The notes beneath the pieces are model-generated. The model made no database searches, had not been told where the DNA came from, and worked only from the letters and a program-made list of their open reading frames with translations. From Coprinus comatus (Eukaryota > Basidiomycota > Agaricomycetes > Agaricales > Agaricaceae), in contig JAWPGT010000031.1 in NCBI GenBank assembly GCA_034638255.1, forward strand, positions 228,818 to 292,817: a stretch of 64,000 nt of DNA. The letters are read 5' to 3'. The position numbers were made by a program, and so were the translations under genes. Position 1 is the first letter of the stretch, and each line of letters starts with the position of its first letter. Of this stretch, positions 49,098-60,108 are shown one piece after another.

Positions 49098-50390
49098 TCA
49101 AGTATAACTAAACTCCACCATTCGTCGCGTTCTCCTATTAAAAACCCACCTCATAATAATATAGAGAACCAACAATGCCGCATTCAATAACAACAACCAA
49201 ACCACAATCTTACACCAAACCAAAAATGCCCACAACAAAAAGCTCATAATCTTATAAAACCCCCAAATCATCGCATCCAATAACATAGGAATTCCCAAAC
49301 AAACCGCTAAAGCACTATGAGCCACACACCTCATAAACCAATTAACATTTTTCAAAGTCATCGCTAAACTTTGAAGAACTGCGAAAAAACTTCCAGCAGG
49401 AACAGCTTTACCCCAAAATCGACGTTGTATCCACGCAGCAAGGGAACCTAATCCAATCGTCAATAGATCAGAGAAGCATAGTCATAGAATTTGGATATTA
49501 GCTATTATGATTTATCATAGATGAGATATATTACAAACATACCTTTGATAGGTCCCAATGGTCCAAAACCGAACATACTCAAGATTATTCTGATAAATGC
49601 TAGTTCCGTTAACAGCATCATGCAAGAAGCGAATATTATAGCAGTAATAAGACTCGGGTAATCATCGCATATATTTCCTACAGTAACACGCCAAGGCAAA
49701 GTTAGATAACCATTAAAACTTGAAAAAAAAACATACCAACAACGAGTACAAGTCTAGTAATCTTCGACTCCAAAACATCAAGCTGAGCCTCCGCTCTTTC
49801 CACAGGTTCATATTTTGAAAAAACCTTGATATAAGCAAGTCTAATCTTTTCCATAAACCTCCTAATTGTCTTTTTACGACTCTTCGCTCTATCCGAATGA
49901 TTCTCAGGTAACTCCTCCATAACTTCATTCTCCAATTCATGAAAAACCTTCCCAAGTTCCAAAGACAATTCCTCTACAACCATTTCGAATGTTACATTAT
50001 GTGTTTCCAAATACGTTATCGTTTCATCACGAATTTCACGAGCGTGATTGAAGATTTCGTTCATGTAATGTTGGAATTGATGAATGGCATCCTTTGTATT
50101 TTCTTTAAACAATACGACTGTTGAAAGAATAGTTTCTGTCGCATTTCTTCCGGCTTCACCTATACACTTATCAGCTATCTCCAGTGCATTCTCTCCAGGG
50201 AGTTGGGCCAACTTCTTGAGCTTGTTGTGAACCATCGGCTACAAAAGATGTTTGAGACTCGAGTGACTGGCACGTCCGAGACCGTCGCTCACTGACCTTG
50301 AATAAATGTTTGCAGTGTATTAACCGGAATTTGAATTCCCGAACAAAATGCTGTAGAGAACAGTATCGCAAAGGCAATCGATAATCGCAT
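49098..50390 (-). CDS. ISG12/6-16 (IFI6)-like membrane protein
   Basis: Exons 50235-49737, 49677-49543 and 49447-49098 are phase-consistent. An upstream exon 50390-50297 begins MRLSIAFAILFSTAFCSG, a good signal peptide, and ends at a GTCAGT donor. Its phase (1) does not match the next exon at the obvious acceptor (GTAG at about 50239), so the 5' end is unresolved; ATG 50235 is the fallback. Middle: amphipathic helices (FQHYMNEIFNHAREIRDETI). Then MFGFGPLGPIKGSLAAWIQR and KAVPAGSFFAVLQSLAM, the hallmark of the ISG12/6-16 family in fungi, split by an intron after IKG. The C-terminus has long hydrophobic helices (LLWAFLVWCKIVVWLLLLNA). Endomembrane or mitochondrial location is inferred; function unknown in fungi. 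Confidence 0.7.
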
Positions 50391-50651
50391 GCCAGCGGGT
50401 TAGTTGTGGTGGGTAAACAAGAGGCGTGTACGAGGGGCATGTACGAGGGGCGTGTATGTACAACTCTTCTAAAGTATGTTTATAAATAGCATGGCAGATT
50501 GCCGCCGTTCGAAACTTCCTCCTAACGTATGGCGAATGTGAACACCGTCAAATATAAATCACGGCATATTCAGAGATATGTGAGGAAAGTCCAGTCTAAT
50601 AGTGTAGGCATGACCTGGCACACAGACTATCAATCACGGATACACATGCCC

Positions 50652-50910
50652 GCACAGGGTGTCATTTACCCTTTGTTGTGGGATACAAGGGTAAAGATAT
50701 GCTGAAGATATTACTAATATCTTTAGCCACATTATATAATAAAATATCATTAAAGAAACCCAAAATAACACAGGTTATCTTTATTTTCTCCAATATCTTC
50801 AAAATATATTTCACCATATAAGACATGGATCATGATTAAAGATATCATTAATGTCTTTAACATATCTTTACCCTTGTATCCCACAACAAAGGGTAAATGA
50901 CACCCTGTGC
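50652..50910. mobile_element. MITE copy 2, about 259 bp, inverted relative to copy 1
   Basis: Ends are a perfect inverted repeat GCACAGGGTGTC, extending as ATTTACCCTTTGTTGTGGGA on both sides. The reverse complement aligns along its length with 25411-25655, with about 25 extra bases near the middle. It sits between the ISG12-like gene start and the eEF1B-gamma 3' end. Non-coding. Confidence 0.85.
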
Positions 50911-51210
50911 CCACGGTCTCAAAGGAAAGTGACAGACATTGCTTGCCAGTTGCAAGTTCGAACCCCACTCAACACAAACACATATTTAACAATCTGATCG
51001 GAATCCGGATTTTATCAACCTCTCACTCATATTATTCTTACCCAAATTCACTCTCTTCAATATGAATTTTGAACAACATCAACCCTGAGATCTGAAAAAG
51101 AGGACCAGAAAACACAACGAAAACAATAAACAGAGAAAAAGTGAATACCGAAGGATAAATCAGTAATACAAAAACTAGCAGACTTCTAACCCATATGTTA
51201 CACCAATCAT

Positions 51211-52742
51211 TTATTTGAACTAGAAAAATAACAATGAGCAATCATGTCAAACAACCTGCAAGCACGAAAATCAAACTCACGTTCTTGCCATCAACCCACT
51301 TCTTGCCGTCGACCTCAAGATCCCAAGCAAGAGCAGCCTCGAAGAACTTCTTATCCTCGTCCTTGGAGAGGTCTAGTTTGCTGTATGCGTAGGACTCCCA
51401 ATCAGGGGCAACGTTAACAACGGGCTCAACTTCCTGTCCACGAAGAATGAGGGTACCGGTGATGATACTGTTGTTGGTTTCGCCGAGGACACCAACGGAG
51501 GCGAAGAGGTACTTCCTTGAGGCCTCAAGACGGTTGAAGAAGCCGGTGATCTGGTTGGAGGACATGAAGGTCATCGAAAGCTCCTCATTGTACTTGAAGT
51601 CCACACGCCAGATAGAGAAGCCAGTGGGGTCGTAACTGCACTCATAGTCAGTAACAGGACAAATCAAAAACGTACAATTGGCTCACTTTTGGTAGAACCA
51701 CTCAATGGCACCATCAGCTCCGCGGGTGTCCTTGTTGGAGTAGGCACGCTTCCAGTCCTCGAGGTTGAAGGTTGATTTTGGGAGATCGTCGAGGGGGTTC
51801 TTGACCTTGGGCTCAGGAGGGACATCGGGCTCCTCGGCATCATCGGCCTCCTCCTTCTTGGGCTTCTTCTCAGCCTTCTCAGCCTTGGGGGCAGCAGGCT
51901 TTTCCTTCTTCTCCTTAGGAGCGGGAGCGAAGCTGACAACCTTCTCCGTGTAATTGATCTCGCCGAAGATTTCCTTGAGTGTGGGCTGGTTGGCAACAGT
52001 TTCAAGGTGACGGATCAAGTTGGGGTATTGTGCGCGACGAGCAGCATCGACGGTGGAAGAAACGGCCTTGAACAAGTAGGAGGCGACGGTGATATCAGCG
52101 AGTGTGATGCGCTCGCCAACGAAGAAGGTGCGGGTGGAGATGTGGGATTCGAGGGCAGCAAGACCGCGATCGAGTTGCTTGTAGAAAGCAGTCTCGGACT
52201 AATCTTGGAATCAAAATTTTGATGTAACAATTGCTTTAAAGAGGTACTCACAGGCTTACTGTAGGGAATGAGACCCCAACCGGGGGCACGGATGAAGCTG
52301 TCGTAGAGGTCAACTTCTGTCTCTGAGGCATGAGCCCATTGGTCAACAAGAGCAGTCTCCTCAGCGGTGTTGGCGAGAAGGCCAGAGTTGGGTGCAAGGC
52401 CGGCAACTAAAAAGATTAATTAATTAAAAAGATCGATAAGATAAGCGAAAAAAAAGATTTACGATAGCGGGCAATGGCGGCACCCTCGAAGACGTTGAGG
52501 CCGTTGGCACTCTCGAAAGCGGGGACCTTGCCAAGAGGGAATTTGGCCAGGAAATTGGGGTCGGCGTTGGTGACACCAAACTCGAAGGGAGCGATGGTGA
52601 TCTCCAAGTTGCCCAAGGCGGCAACAGACCTGATCTGATGTGAGAGTTACAATTATATTTAAACGGCATATTTGGAGAATAAACGTACGATGCGGGCCTT
52701 GTGAGTGGAGGGCGGGGTGTAGAGAGTGCCAATGGGTGCCAT
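51211..52742 (-). CDS. TEF3-like (eEF1G): translation elongation factor 1B gamma
   Basis: Exons 52742-52689, 52634-52463, 52406-52252, 52198-51687, 51635-51281 and 51211-51219 give 418 aa. GST-like N-domain ([40 protein letters not shown]) and C-domain ([32 protein letters not shown]). A lysine/alanine/proline linker ([20 protein letters not shown]) is followed by the conserved EF1G domain: [62 protein letters not shown]. The last exon codes only FK and the stop (9 nt). It anchors the eEF1B guanine-exchange complex that reloads eEF1A. Very confident. Confidence 0.95.
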
Positions 52743-53263
52743 TTTGAAGATTTTTGGAGGAGAGATGAGATTTTAATTTCTGAGATCTCTATTATCAGCA
52801 AAATTTGAGGTCACGTTGACTCATTAGGGCAGGTTCGGCAATCCCTCATCTAATCGATGTCATCTGATCCGTTGACAGCCTCAGTTTTTTTCTTTCAGCT
52901 GCCAGCATGCATAGTAATATCCGGATAAGGTGAACGTTCATAAAATACTCTCGACTACATACGACAAACGATGTATATACGCTAATGGAACATCTGTAAC
53001 AAACATCGTCAGCGGCATGTCATACAATGTATATGGAGCAAAAATAGTCAGAAAGCAGTAGTCTCGACACAATGATTAAGACAGGGATAACTGATATAAA
53101 ATATTCTCTTCATTCAGAGATAAAAGAAACAACTACTCACTCCTGTGAAGAATCTTCCAATTGCGATGGTGGTCAGGAAGAAGAGACGCGTCACAATTTT
53201 CCTTTTTTTACTCGGTGGTTAGGGCCGGTCGTTTCGTTTCTCAAAATACTACACTACATTTGT
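52743..53263. other. intergenic
   Basis: Promoter and 5' UTR of the eEF1B-gamma gene and 3' flank of the SDR gene. Nothing else recognised. Confidence 0.5.
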
Positions 53264-54166
53264 CTACCCCAGGAAATCACTTACTCCCTTCTTGATAAAC
53301 GCATCCAATCCCTCTTCAATAGGAGTATCCCCTCCTATTATGTCAATTCCGAGCCCAGCTGCATCTTCACGGTCAACCAACAATGCCAGAGTTTTGGCAA
53401 CGTCCTCACGCTAGCACACAACATGTTAGCCCTACCTGACAACACTTCAAAATTTGCTCACCGAGATTGTCGACGACAAATGGGTCCTTCCAATTGTCGC
53501 CTTCCCAGTACCCTCGTCGTTGGTCAGACCTCCTGGCCTCAACATGGTCCATTTAAACCCAGTTCTACCGGTAAGATTCTTGTCAGCCTCATATTTCCAT
53601 TGCATATATGCGGATATAACACTTCGTATCAACGTCGATCGCTTAATATCATCCTCGTTCTGGATATATGCGCTTCAGATCGTGCATATGAGCGTTGCAA
53701 ACGGAAACCATCACCCACATAATGTTCTGGAATCTTTTCAGGATCCCTTACATCCACTGCCGAAACCAACACCAAACGAGGTCTCTTGCCTTTCACTTGT
53801 TCAATCGCATCAAATGTCTTGATTGCTCCTTCATAATCAACCTTCTTGGTCCTCTCTTCTCCTCCTTGACCGCCTGCTCCCGCAGAGAAATAAACGACAT
53901 CTTTACCTTCAAATGCAGATGCAAGCTCGGTAATAGGTGAATCCTCTAAGGACAGAACAACTGGATTTGCCCCGACCTCTTTGATGTCCTTGGCATGTTC
54001 GGGGTTGCGAATAATAGAGGCAACATTATGCTTTGGAGCTAGTAAGCGGGCAAGCCGGAGGGACACCTGCGTTCAAGAGTTCCGTGAGCAATCTATTCAA
54101 CCGAGAAACACTTGATGGACAACAAACATTCCCGTGGCCTCCAACAATGATAACGTTCTTGCTCAT
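53264..54166 (-). CDS. NAD(P)-binding atypical SDR / NmrA-like protein
   Basis: Exons 54166-54128, 54066-53719, 53659-53462 and 53410-53264 give 243 aa. Start MSKNVIIVGGHGN is joined by the first splice to VSLRLARLLAPKHNVASIIR, completing the Rossmann dinucleotide-binding loop. Further: DVVYFSAGAGG, VDYEGAIKTFDAIE, RLVLVSAVDVRD, YMQWKYEADKNL (active-site-like Y-x-x-K not exact), KWTMLRPGGLTNDEG, VAKTLALLVD. Atypical short-chain family of the yeast YMR090W type; cytosolic redox sensing or reduction is typical, substrate unknown. It sits tail-to-head with the flavin monooxygenase downstream on the same strand. Confidence 0.8.
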
Positions 54167-54542
54167 TGGATATATGCGTCGTGGAAAGGAAGGAAGGGGC
54201 ATAAAAGACCTAGTTCTCTCATCGGTCTGTTCTTGATGACGTCATGATCATGTGGGTTCAAAGGAAGTGAGATACTTTTTGCGACATCCTCTAGTACTTT
54301 TAGGGTGTGCGCGCCAGTGATCCCAATGAGCCATTGGTATGACTTGCATAAAACATCCATAAGTGGATGTCTGAACGTCAGAACGGACAAGACTGAAGTT
54401 GATCTCTTACAGGTTCTATGCCAGTATGGAGCTAAACTTTGTATTCAATCTTGTTTCAACTTTCAATGAAAGGTAAGAGAACAAATTAATCATAGTATAC
54501 ATCTATATAACATGTGGCAGAACCAAAACAAGTTCAATAGGT

Positions 54543-56802
54543 CTAACAGCGCAGACCAATTTCCTGTGCTTTAATCTGCATAGCCTATAATGATTGTAGT
54601 GCAACTTAACAATCAATCAGCGGAAACTTGGAATAATAAGAGGACATACCACCTGCTTGGATCCATATCTGACGATCTGATATCCACCAGCGCAGATCCA
54701 AAGCTATAATGAAGTTTGTGTTTAACAAAACGTACACTTAAACTCAAGAAATTCAAACTCACTCCTGGATGTCCGGTAGGTCTGTATACTCCACAAAGTT
54801 CTCCTTCGCTGTCTAATCCCCAGATATCCGAACCAGCACGCTTAATTGTTTCTTCACCAAAAACTTTAGTCATGGTTCCTCGTATATGGTTATAGCCAGT
54901 TCTACACGACGTCAGACTTAGTGTCACCTAGAAGTGTTGGAAATTATACGTACGCAAATACCACAATATCTGCTGGAACCTCCGATCCATCACTCATTAC
55001 TACGGATTCCTCCTTCATACTGGCAACCTCAACACCATACTTGACTTTGACTCGATCTGTGAGCACAAGCTTAGAAAAGCCTACATCAAGCACTGCATAT
55101 CGTATAAGTAGACTTTTCCGGGCATTGTATATAAGTAACACTTACTGAAACCTAAAGGAATAAATGGTTCTATTCAGAAAATCGGCGACAGTCAGTGTCA
55201 CAGATTATACATACCTGCATATTTCTCCAATACTTGGAAAGCAATTCCTTCTCCATCTTCACCATCGTCTACGATCATTCCCTTCTCCTTCAGTCGTCTA
55301 TACAGTTCGGCATACTTACCACTTTCACCACCTCCCCCAGCCTTAATCGATTTACTGATATGACGTGCCAACCTTAGAGGAATAGAGCTAAATTTAAAAT
55401 CTGAAACCGGGATTGGTATCGAATCATCATCTGGATAATAATGAGTCAACAGTCCCCTTATTACTTCGACTGGGATCAACGTTGATTTTGAACGTTGAAT
55501 CACAGTTATACTTTCGGCACAAGTTGATAAATCCAAACAAATATCTCCAGCAGTGTTTCCTACACCAACCACTACCACACGTTTCCCAGAAAATGGTTCA
55601 GGTCGTTTATATTCCCCACCATGCATGATTGTACCTTTGAAATTACTGCGATTTGGTATTTCAGGCATTTTTGGAGTTCCCAAGGTACCCATGCATAGAA
55701 TAATATGTGATGGATTGAGAGTGACGAGTTCGCCTGCGTGATCGATTGTAATTGTCCATTGCTTTTTGATATCGTCGTAAATGGGGTAAGAGTCTTCAAT
55801 GGGTTTAGAATTCGTCCAGTATACGAGGTCTTGACTTTGTGCATAGAATTCGATCCAGTCGGCGAGTTTATCTTTAGGTGTATGAAATGGCCAATTCATT
55901 GGAAATCGTTGATATAGAACTATAGTAACAGAGTATCAATATTAGTTTGTTTCAAAGTTCCAGACGCCAAGCCTACTCCTCGGAAATAGCATGGGGGGGG
56001 GGGGGGGGGTAGGAAAATACGTACACGAGTCATGCATCCGAGGAGTATGTAAAGTTAATGAATCATATCGATTTCTCCATGTATCTCCTAAGCGAGGTTT
56101 AGCTTCAATCATCAATGTAGGGATATTCATCTGTTTGAAACGAGCAGCCATCATAACTCCAGTTTGACTTCCACCAACTAATTAAATAAAAATAAAAATA
56201 AAAATCATATTTTTAGGTTGGTAACTTGACGCGATGAGATTGTATATTGACGACTTACTGATTATAACATGTGGATTTGTTTCAATTTCCCTTTTCCTAT
56301 CGTTGAGTACTTTCCCCCAAGGAATAGTGTGTCCACCATAGGTACCCATCTCTCGGGATACCTCTTCATGACCCTTGATATCAGAAGCAATCATATAAAC
56401 CACTAGCGCTTTCCAAATCCCATCATTACTATTATCTTGGATAAGGTGGACATATCCCTGACCCCATTGAACATCAGTTTCGAATATAAATCCAGACCCT
56501 ACACCTTCGGATAAATTCCCAATCTGACTCCGTTCTGGGGATAGATGTGTACGTGTGTCAATTTGGAATTTGGAGAATGATGATGATGGTTTATTTTTGA
56601 ATCCGTTAGAGATATGTTGTTTGACATTCTCTCTTCCTTCAATAGTACGATTATCCCAAGTGAAGATTTGACTTTCACGAAGCCAACCGTTTTGAATGAT
56701 ACATTGAGAAGCTGCATGAGCATCTTTCTCTTGTAAAGCATTCGCGAATCGTGAGAGCCAAGTAGAAACAACGGATGTGGTTTCGAAAGTTGGTAAACCC
56801 AT
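54543..56802 (-). CDS. NTF2-like / flavin-containing monooxygenase fusion
   Basis: Exons 56802-56259, 56177-56025, 55919-55215, 55151-55146, 55092-54954, 54901-54763, 54703-54653 and 54584-54543 give about 592 aa. Residues about 1-165 are NTF2/SnoaL-like (SRFANALQEKDAHAASQCII, FTWDNRTIEGRENVKQHI). FAD-binding IIGGSQTGVMMAARFKQMN; RYDSLTLHTPRMHDS; FPMNWPFHTPKDKLADWIEF; NADPH-binding GKRVVVVGVGNTAGDICLDL; the FMO motif ATGYN, created at a splice; C-terminal ICAGGYQIVRYGSKQ. Fungal members of this YUCCA-like group oxidise small substrates; substrate unknown. Exon 4 is only 6 nt, giving AGFMLDVG. A run of 17 G lies in intron 2. Confidence 0.85.
55993..56009 (+). repeat. 17-base G homopolymer in an intron
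   Basis: Uninterrupted G run on the plus strand (C on the coding strand), inside intron 2 of the flavin monooxygenase gene and about 15 nt from its donor. Length is prone to sequencing error and slippage. Confidence 0.9.
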
Positions 56803-57932
56803 TTTATATGAGGTTGTGATTTCTTGTGAAGTGTGTGTTGATAAATGAAGAAGAGGGGAATGGGAAAGGTAGTTAGATAGTCAGAACTATTCAAGTACTC
56901 GAGCTTTTATGTATGTGGTTCCCAAGTTTCACTCGCAGGATGAACCCTGTAACACATGATCTATAATTCTGGGTAACACCTCTATAACGCCAATCGCATA
57001 GGGTGAGCCAAGTTAGGAGAGAGAACGGGTACTGGTTAGTACTAGTTTTTGAGTTAAAGATAGTCCATGGTACCTTATCAATGTGTGATTTCTGTTTATA
57101 TATTCATGTCCGTGGAGTATGTCACATCAGAGATATTCCCAAGGATCCAAGACGGTGTTGCAGCGTGTCCTGGAGTAGATTATAACAGGTTTTTGCAGGG
57201 TATTGGAAACCTACTGATTAAAGTGATAGATCGCAGTGATCACAACCCACACTCTCCCGGTACAACTGTCTAGTGATTGTACCTACTACCGTAAAGCTAT
57301 CTAGTCAAAACCAGCGCAGAACAGGCATTGTAATAGTAATGAATACTTGAAGTCCTGACGACATGGTGTAAGTATCTCATATCATCTCTTTGAAGCGATA
57401 CGGATACTTTGAGCACAGTTATGAGTCTGCATGCCCGGCCCATCTTTGAAGGCACAATTCCTTCAAAGGACTTGACCCTAGCTGTGCCACACTCTAGCGA
57501 TGGGAACTTGGTGGAGCGTGTTCAGGGGGTGATTGATAGGGCAGGGTATAACTTGCATATGTATAGACTTTCGGCCTGGTCTTTGATCGGATACTACATA
57601 GATGGGAGAAATAGTCCTTTACGGAGTGTCTCCGTCTTAGTTGAGGACTTCGGGCTTTGGGTTCATGCGATGAGTCAAAGGATGGTATGTAATTTTTTGT
57701 CCATCACGTCCATATTATATCGCACTACCCACCAGCATAAGGCTGTGGGTTAGAAACGTTCAATGAGCCAATGCACGAGATACGACTTATGGTACCATAG
57801 TGGTGCCTGTAGCATTCTGTCCTGAAATCGGGTCCATCCATTCTGCTCATAAAAAAGGACTGTTAATAATCTTAAGTATTGAAAATTTATTATTACTAGC
57901 GAATGTTTAAAACAAGGTTTGAATTTAGAACT
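56803..57932. other. intergenic with unassigned ORFs
   Basis: Two plus-strand frames (57067-57273 and 57409-57753) have no family motif; I leave them uncalled. The rest is the upstream region of the monooxygenase gene. Confidence 0.4.
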
Positions 57933-59107
57933 TCACTGGTCGTACACCGTATCGAATATGTAACACTCTCCTGCTAGAGAATGTGCCAAAACAATCCGCC
58001 CTATGCCTGGTTCCACCCCAACGCGCTCAGGAAACCCCAAGTAACGTGTATCGAGATGAGGAAAAGGAGTAAGTTTACTCGAGAACACAGCACATTCCAT
58101 ATGATCAATGGGATATTCATACGTTATAATATCAATGAAATCCGGATGAAAATATAGAAATGTGGATGGGGTAAAAACAATGTCTCCTTTGTTAGAATCC
58201 AAAGTTTTTTTTTACCAAGTAAGATATTCTTTGGTGGTCTTGCATCGGCAAACATCCGCAACAGCCGGAATTGATTGTGCCGACAATAAGTGAGCTCCAT
58301 GTAGTCCTCAAAGGACCAAAGGGGGGAGATGTAAAGACCTAGATCGCAAGGAATCAGTTGAAGGGGAAGGAGAGTTGTTTCCTTGTCATGGTTAAGAAGT
58401 TGCGCGATACTGTAAATATGAACGCAGGTACGAAAAGTTAAAACAATATGGTCGGTTGTCGCATAAAGTTTACACTACACGGTTCCATGTCAGTCATAAT
58501 GCCGCCTGTATATATTGGGCATTCAACCGCTTACAATGTGCAAATTGTTTTCAAGATACACTTACAAAAAAAATACCTTTACAAAATTTATTTTCGTTGT
58601 CAAAATACTGGGTAATCGATAGGGACACCTCGTCGGTCAGAATCTCCATCAGGGCCCGTAGTCTCCTTAAGACCCATCGTTGCAGTTCTGCAACGGAGTA
58701 GTCTCTCATAGACTTCTCCATCCGTCCTCCTCCTGGAATCGACGAGAGGTGTTTAGCTAGGGACAGCCATAACTGTTTTGACTTTGTAGCTTGATACCAT
58801 GTTCGGCATATCTACAATTTCAAGTTGAACATTTGTGGATGAATACGAGGACATCTTGCTTAAGACATACCAGGCTGGCATTTAGGAGATCCTTCCAGTG
58901 GAGATATTTGAGTACTTCAGTGTGTAATTCAGACGGCAATAGTTGTATGTGTGATGTGGGTAGTTCGGGCAGTGGCTTTGGTGTTTTGGCGCCTGACTGA
59001 TTACATTCACTGTTAGAACATGGTTGGTGGTCACTCCGAAAAGACAAAGGTAAATCAAGCAGAACCGGCACACGTGAGAGGACCCAAGCTGTGAGCCTTT
59101 GTGCCAT
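57933..59107 (-). pseudogene. inverted, internally deleted copy of the F-box gene at 45219-46886
   Basis: Exon 1 (59107-58871) is intact (MAQRLTAWVLSR ... SHIQLLPSELHTEVLKYLHW). The exon 2 start RTWYQATKSKQLWLSLAKHL is preserved, but RWVLRRLRALMEI then runs directly into the end of exon 3 (EVSLSITQYFDNEN). About 0.55 kb is lost, by chance in frame. An extra T in a T run near 58570 then shifts the frame to a stop. The last exon survives (FTPSTFLYFHPDFIDIITY ... GIGRIVLAHSLAGECYIFD), with an indel near 58210. It is the damaged partner of segmental unit A. Confidence 0.85.
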
Positions 59108-59153
59108 TCACAGAAACAGGAGTTTAACGAAAGAATCAGGAACAACTACTATC

Positions 59154-59729
59154 CACTACGCTGTGGAAACAAAAATTCACATGGATTATCAAAACAATAA
59201 CTTGATATTAATGAAAAGTCATCCTTAATAATTCCTCTCAAATATTGTATATTTTTTCTGAAGTACTTCAAAATAAAGAAATGATCATGTGGATAGATTA
59301 TTAAAACATTATTATGAATTTTTTGTGATTTGAGATTTTGATAATATCACAAAAGTGTTTTATAAACACTACAATAATTAGAGTAGAATATTGTAATATC
59401 ATTTGGTTTTTGATTTAATTTTTTTAGTAGTCTTAAAATAAATATGTGTGCTAAAAAAAACTTTTTAAATCAGGATTTAATAATATTACAATTTTCTATC
59501 CCAATTATTGTACTTCTACCAAGAAAACTATTATAATATTATCAAAACATTAGATGACAAAAACTTCAAGATAGTTTTTCAATAATGTGTTGGAATAATC
59601 TTTTGTCTATTTTGAAGAACTTAAGAAAAAATGTACAATAATCTACAGGAATTATTAAACATGAATATTCAATAATGTTACATTGTTGTTTTGATAATTT
59701 ATGTGGATTTTTGTTTCTAGGGTGTAGTG
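59154..59729. mobile_element. foldback MITE-like element, about 576 bp
   Basis: Ends CACTACGCTGTGGAAACAAA and, on the other strand, CACTACACCCTAGAAACAAA; similarity of the two arms continues for well over 100 bp (AATAATTCCT ... TATTGTA ... TTCTTAAGT/TTCTGAAGT). The element is flanked by a 4-bp direct repeat TATC (59150-59153 and 59730-59733). Very AT-rich, no coding capacity. It is inserted in the upstream part of the duplicated F-box unit. Confidence 0.75.
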
Positions 59730-60108
59730 TATCATTGACCAGATGTTCGTTTTTCCCACAAGTTCGTTTCGTAACGGTGCGCATGATCGTGACCATCATT
59801 GATAATTCAAACTCCGCAGGCTGATTTTGACCGACACGCAACACCAAGTTATTTTAAGCACAGATCATATCAAAGCGATCATTACGATCAAATTAATTGA
59901 TAATCCGCTATGCCGGCCTCGGCAAGAGTGACAATGTACCAAAAAGTCAGTCCTTCAGTTTATTGAATTTTGGCAAACGAATTTATAGAATAGCGTACAT
60001 AAGGTCCTGGATTTGAAATACCAAACAAGAAATAGAGTATGCTGGATGACGGTGTTTTAAAAATCAAAATACGAACTTGTGGGAAAAACGAACATCTGGT
60101 CAATGATA
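59730..60108. mobile_element. 379-bp element with perfect 38-bp inverted repeats
   Basis: 59730-59767 and 60071-60108 are exact reverse complements over 38 bp (outer end TATCATTGACCAGATGTTCG). If the repeat starts at TCATTGACC, both flanks are TA, as for Tc1/mariner-type insertions. The interior (about 300 bp) has no long frame. It abuts the foldback element at 59154-59729. Confidence 0.8.

Noticed and set aside
57067..57753. Two plus-strand ORFs upstream of the F-box pseudogene
   Set aside because: No motif, no plausible joining splice model.
57933..59107. Repeat-induced point mutation in the F-box pseudogene
   Set aside because: A few C-to-T changes are present (around 58560), but differences from the parent are mixed with other substitutions and indels, so there is no clear RIP bias by eye.
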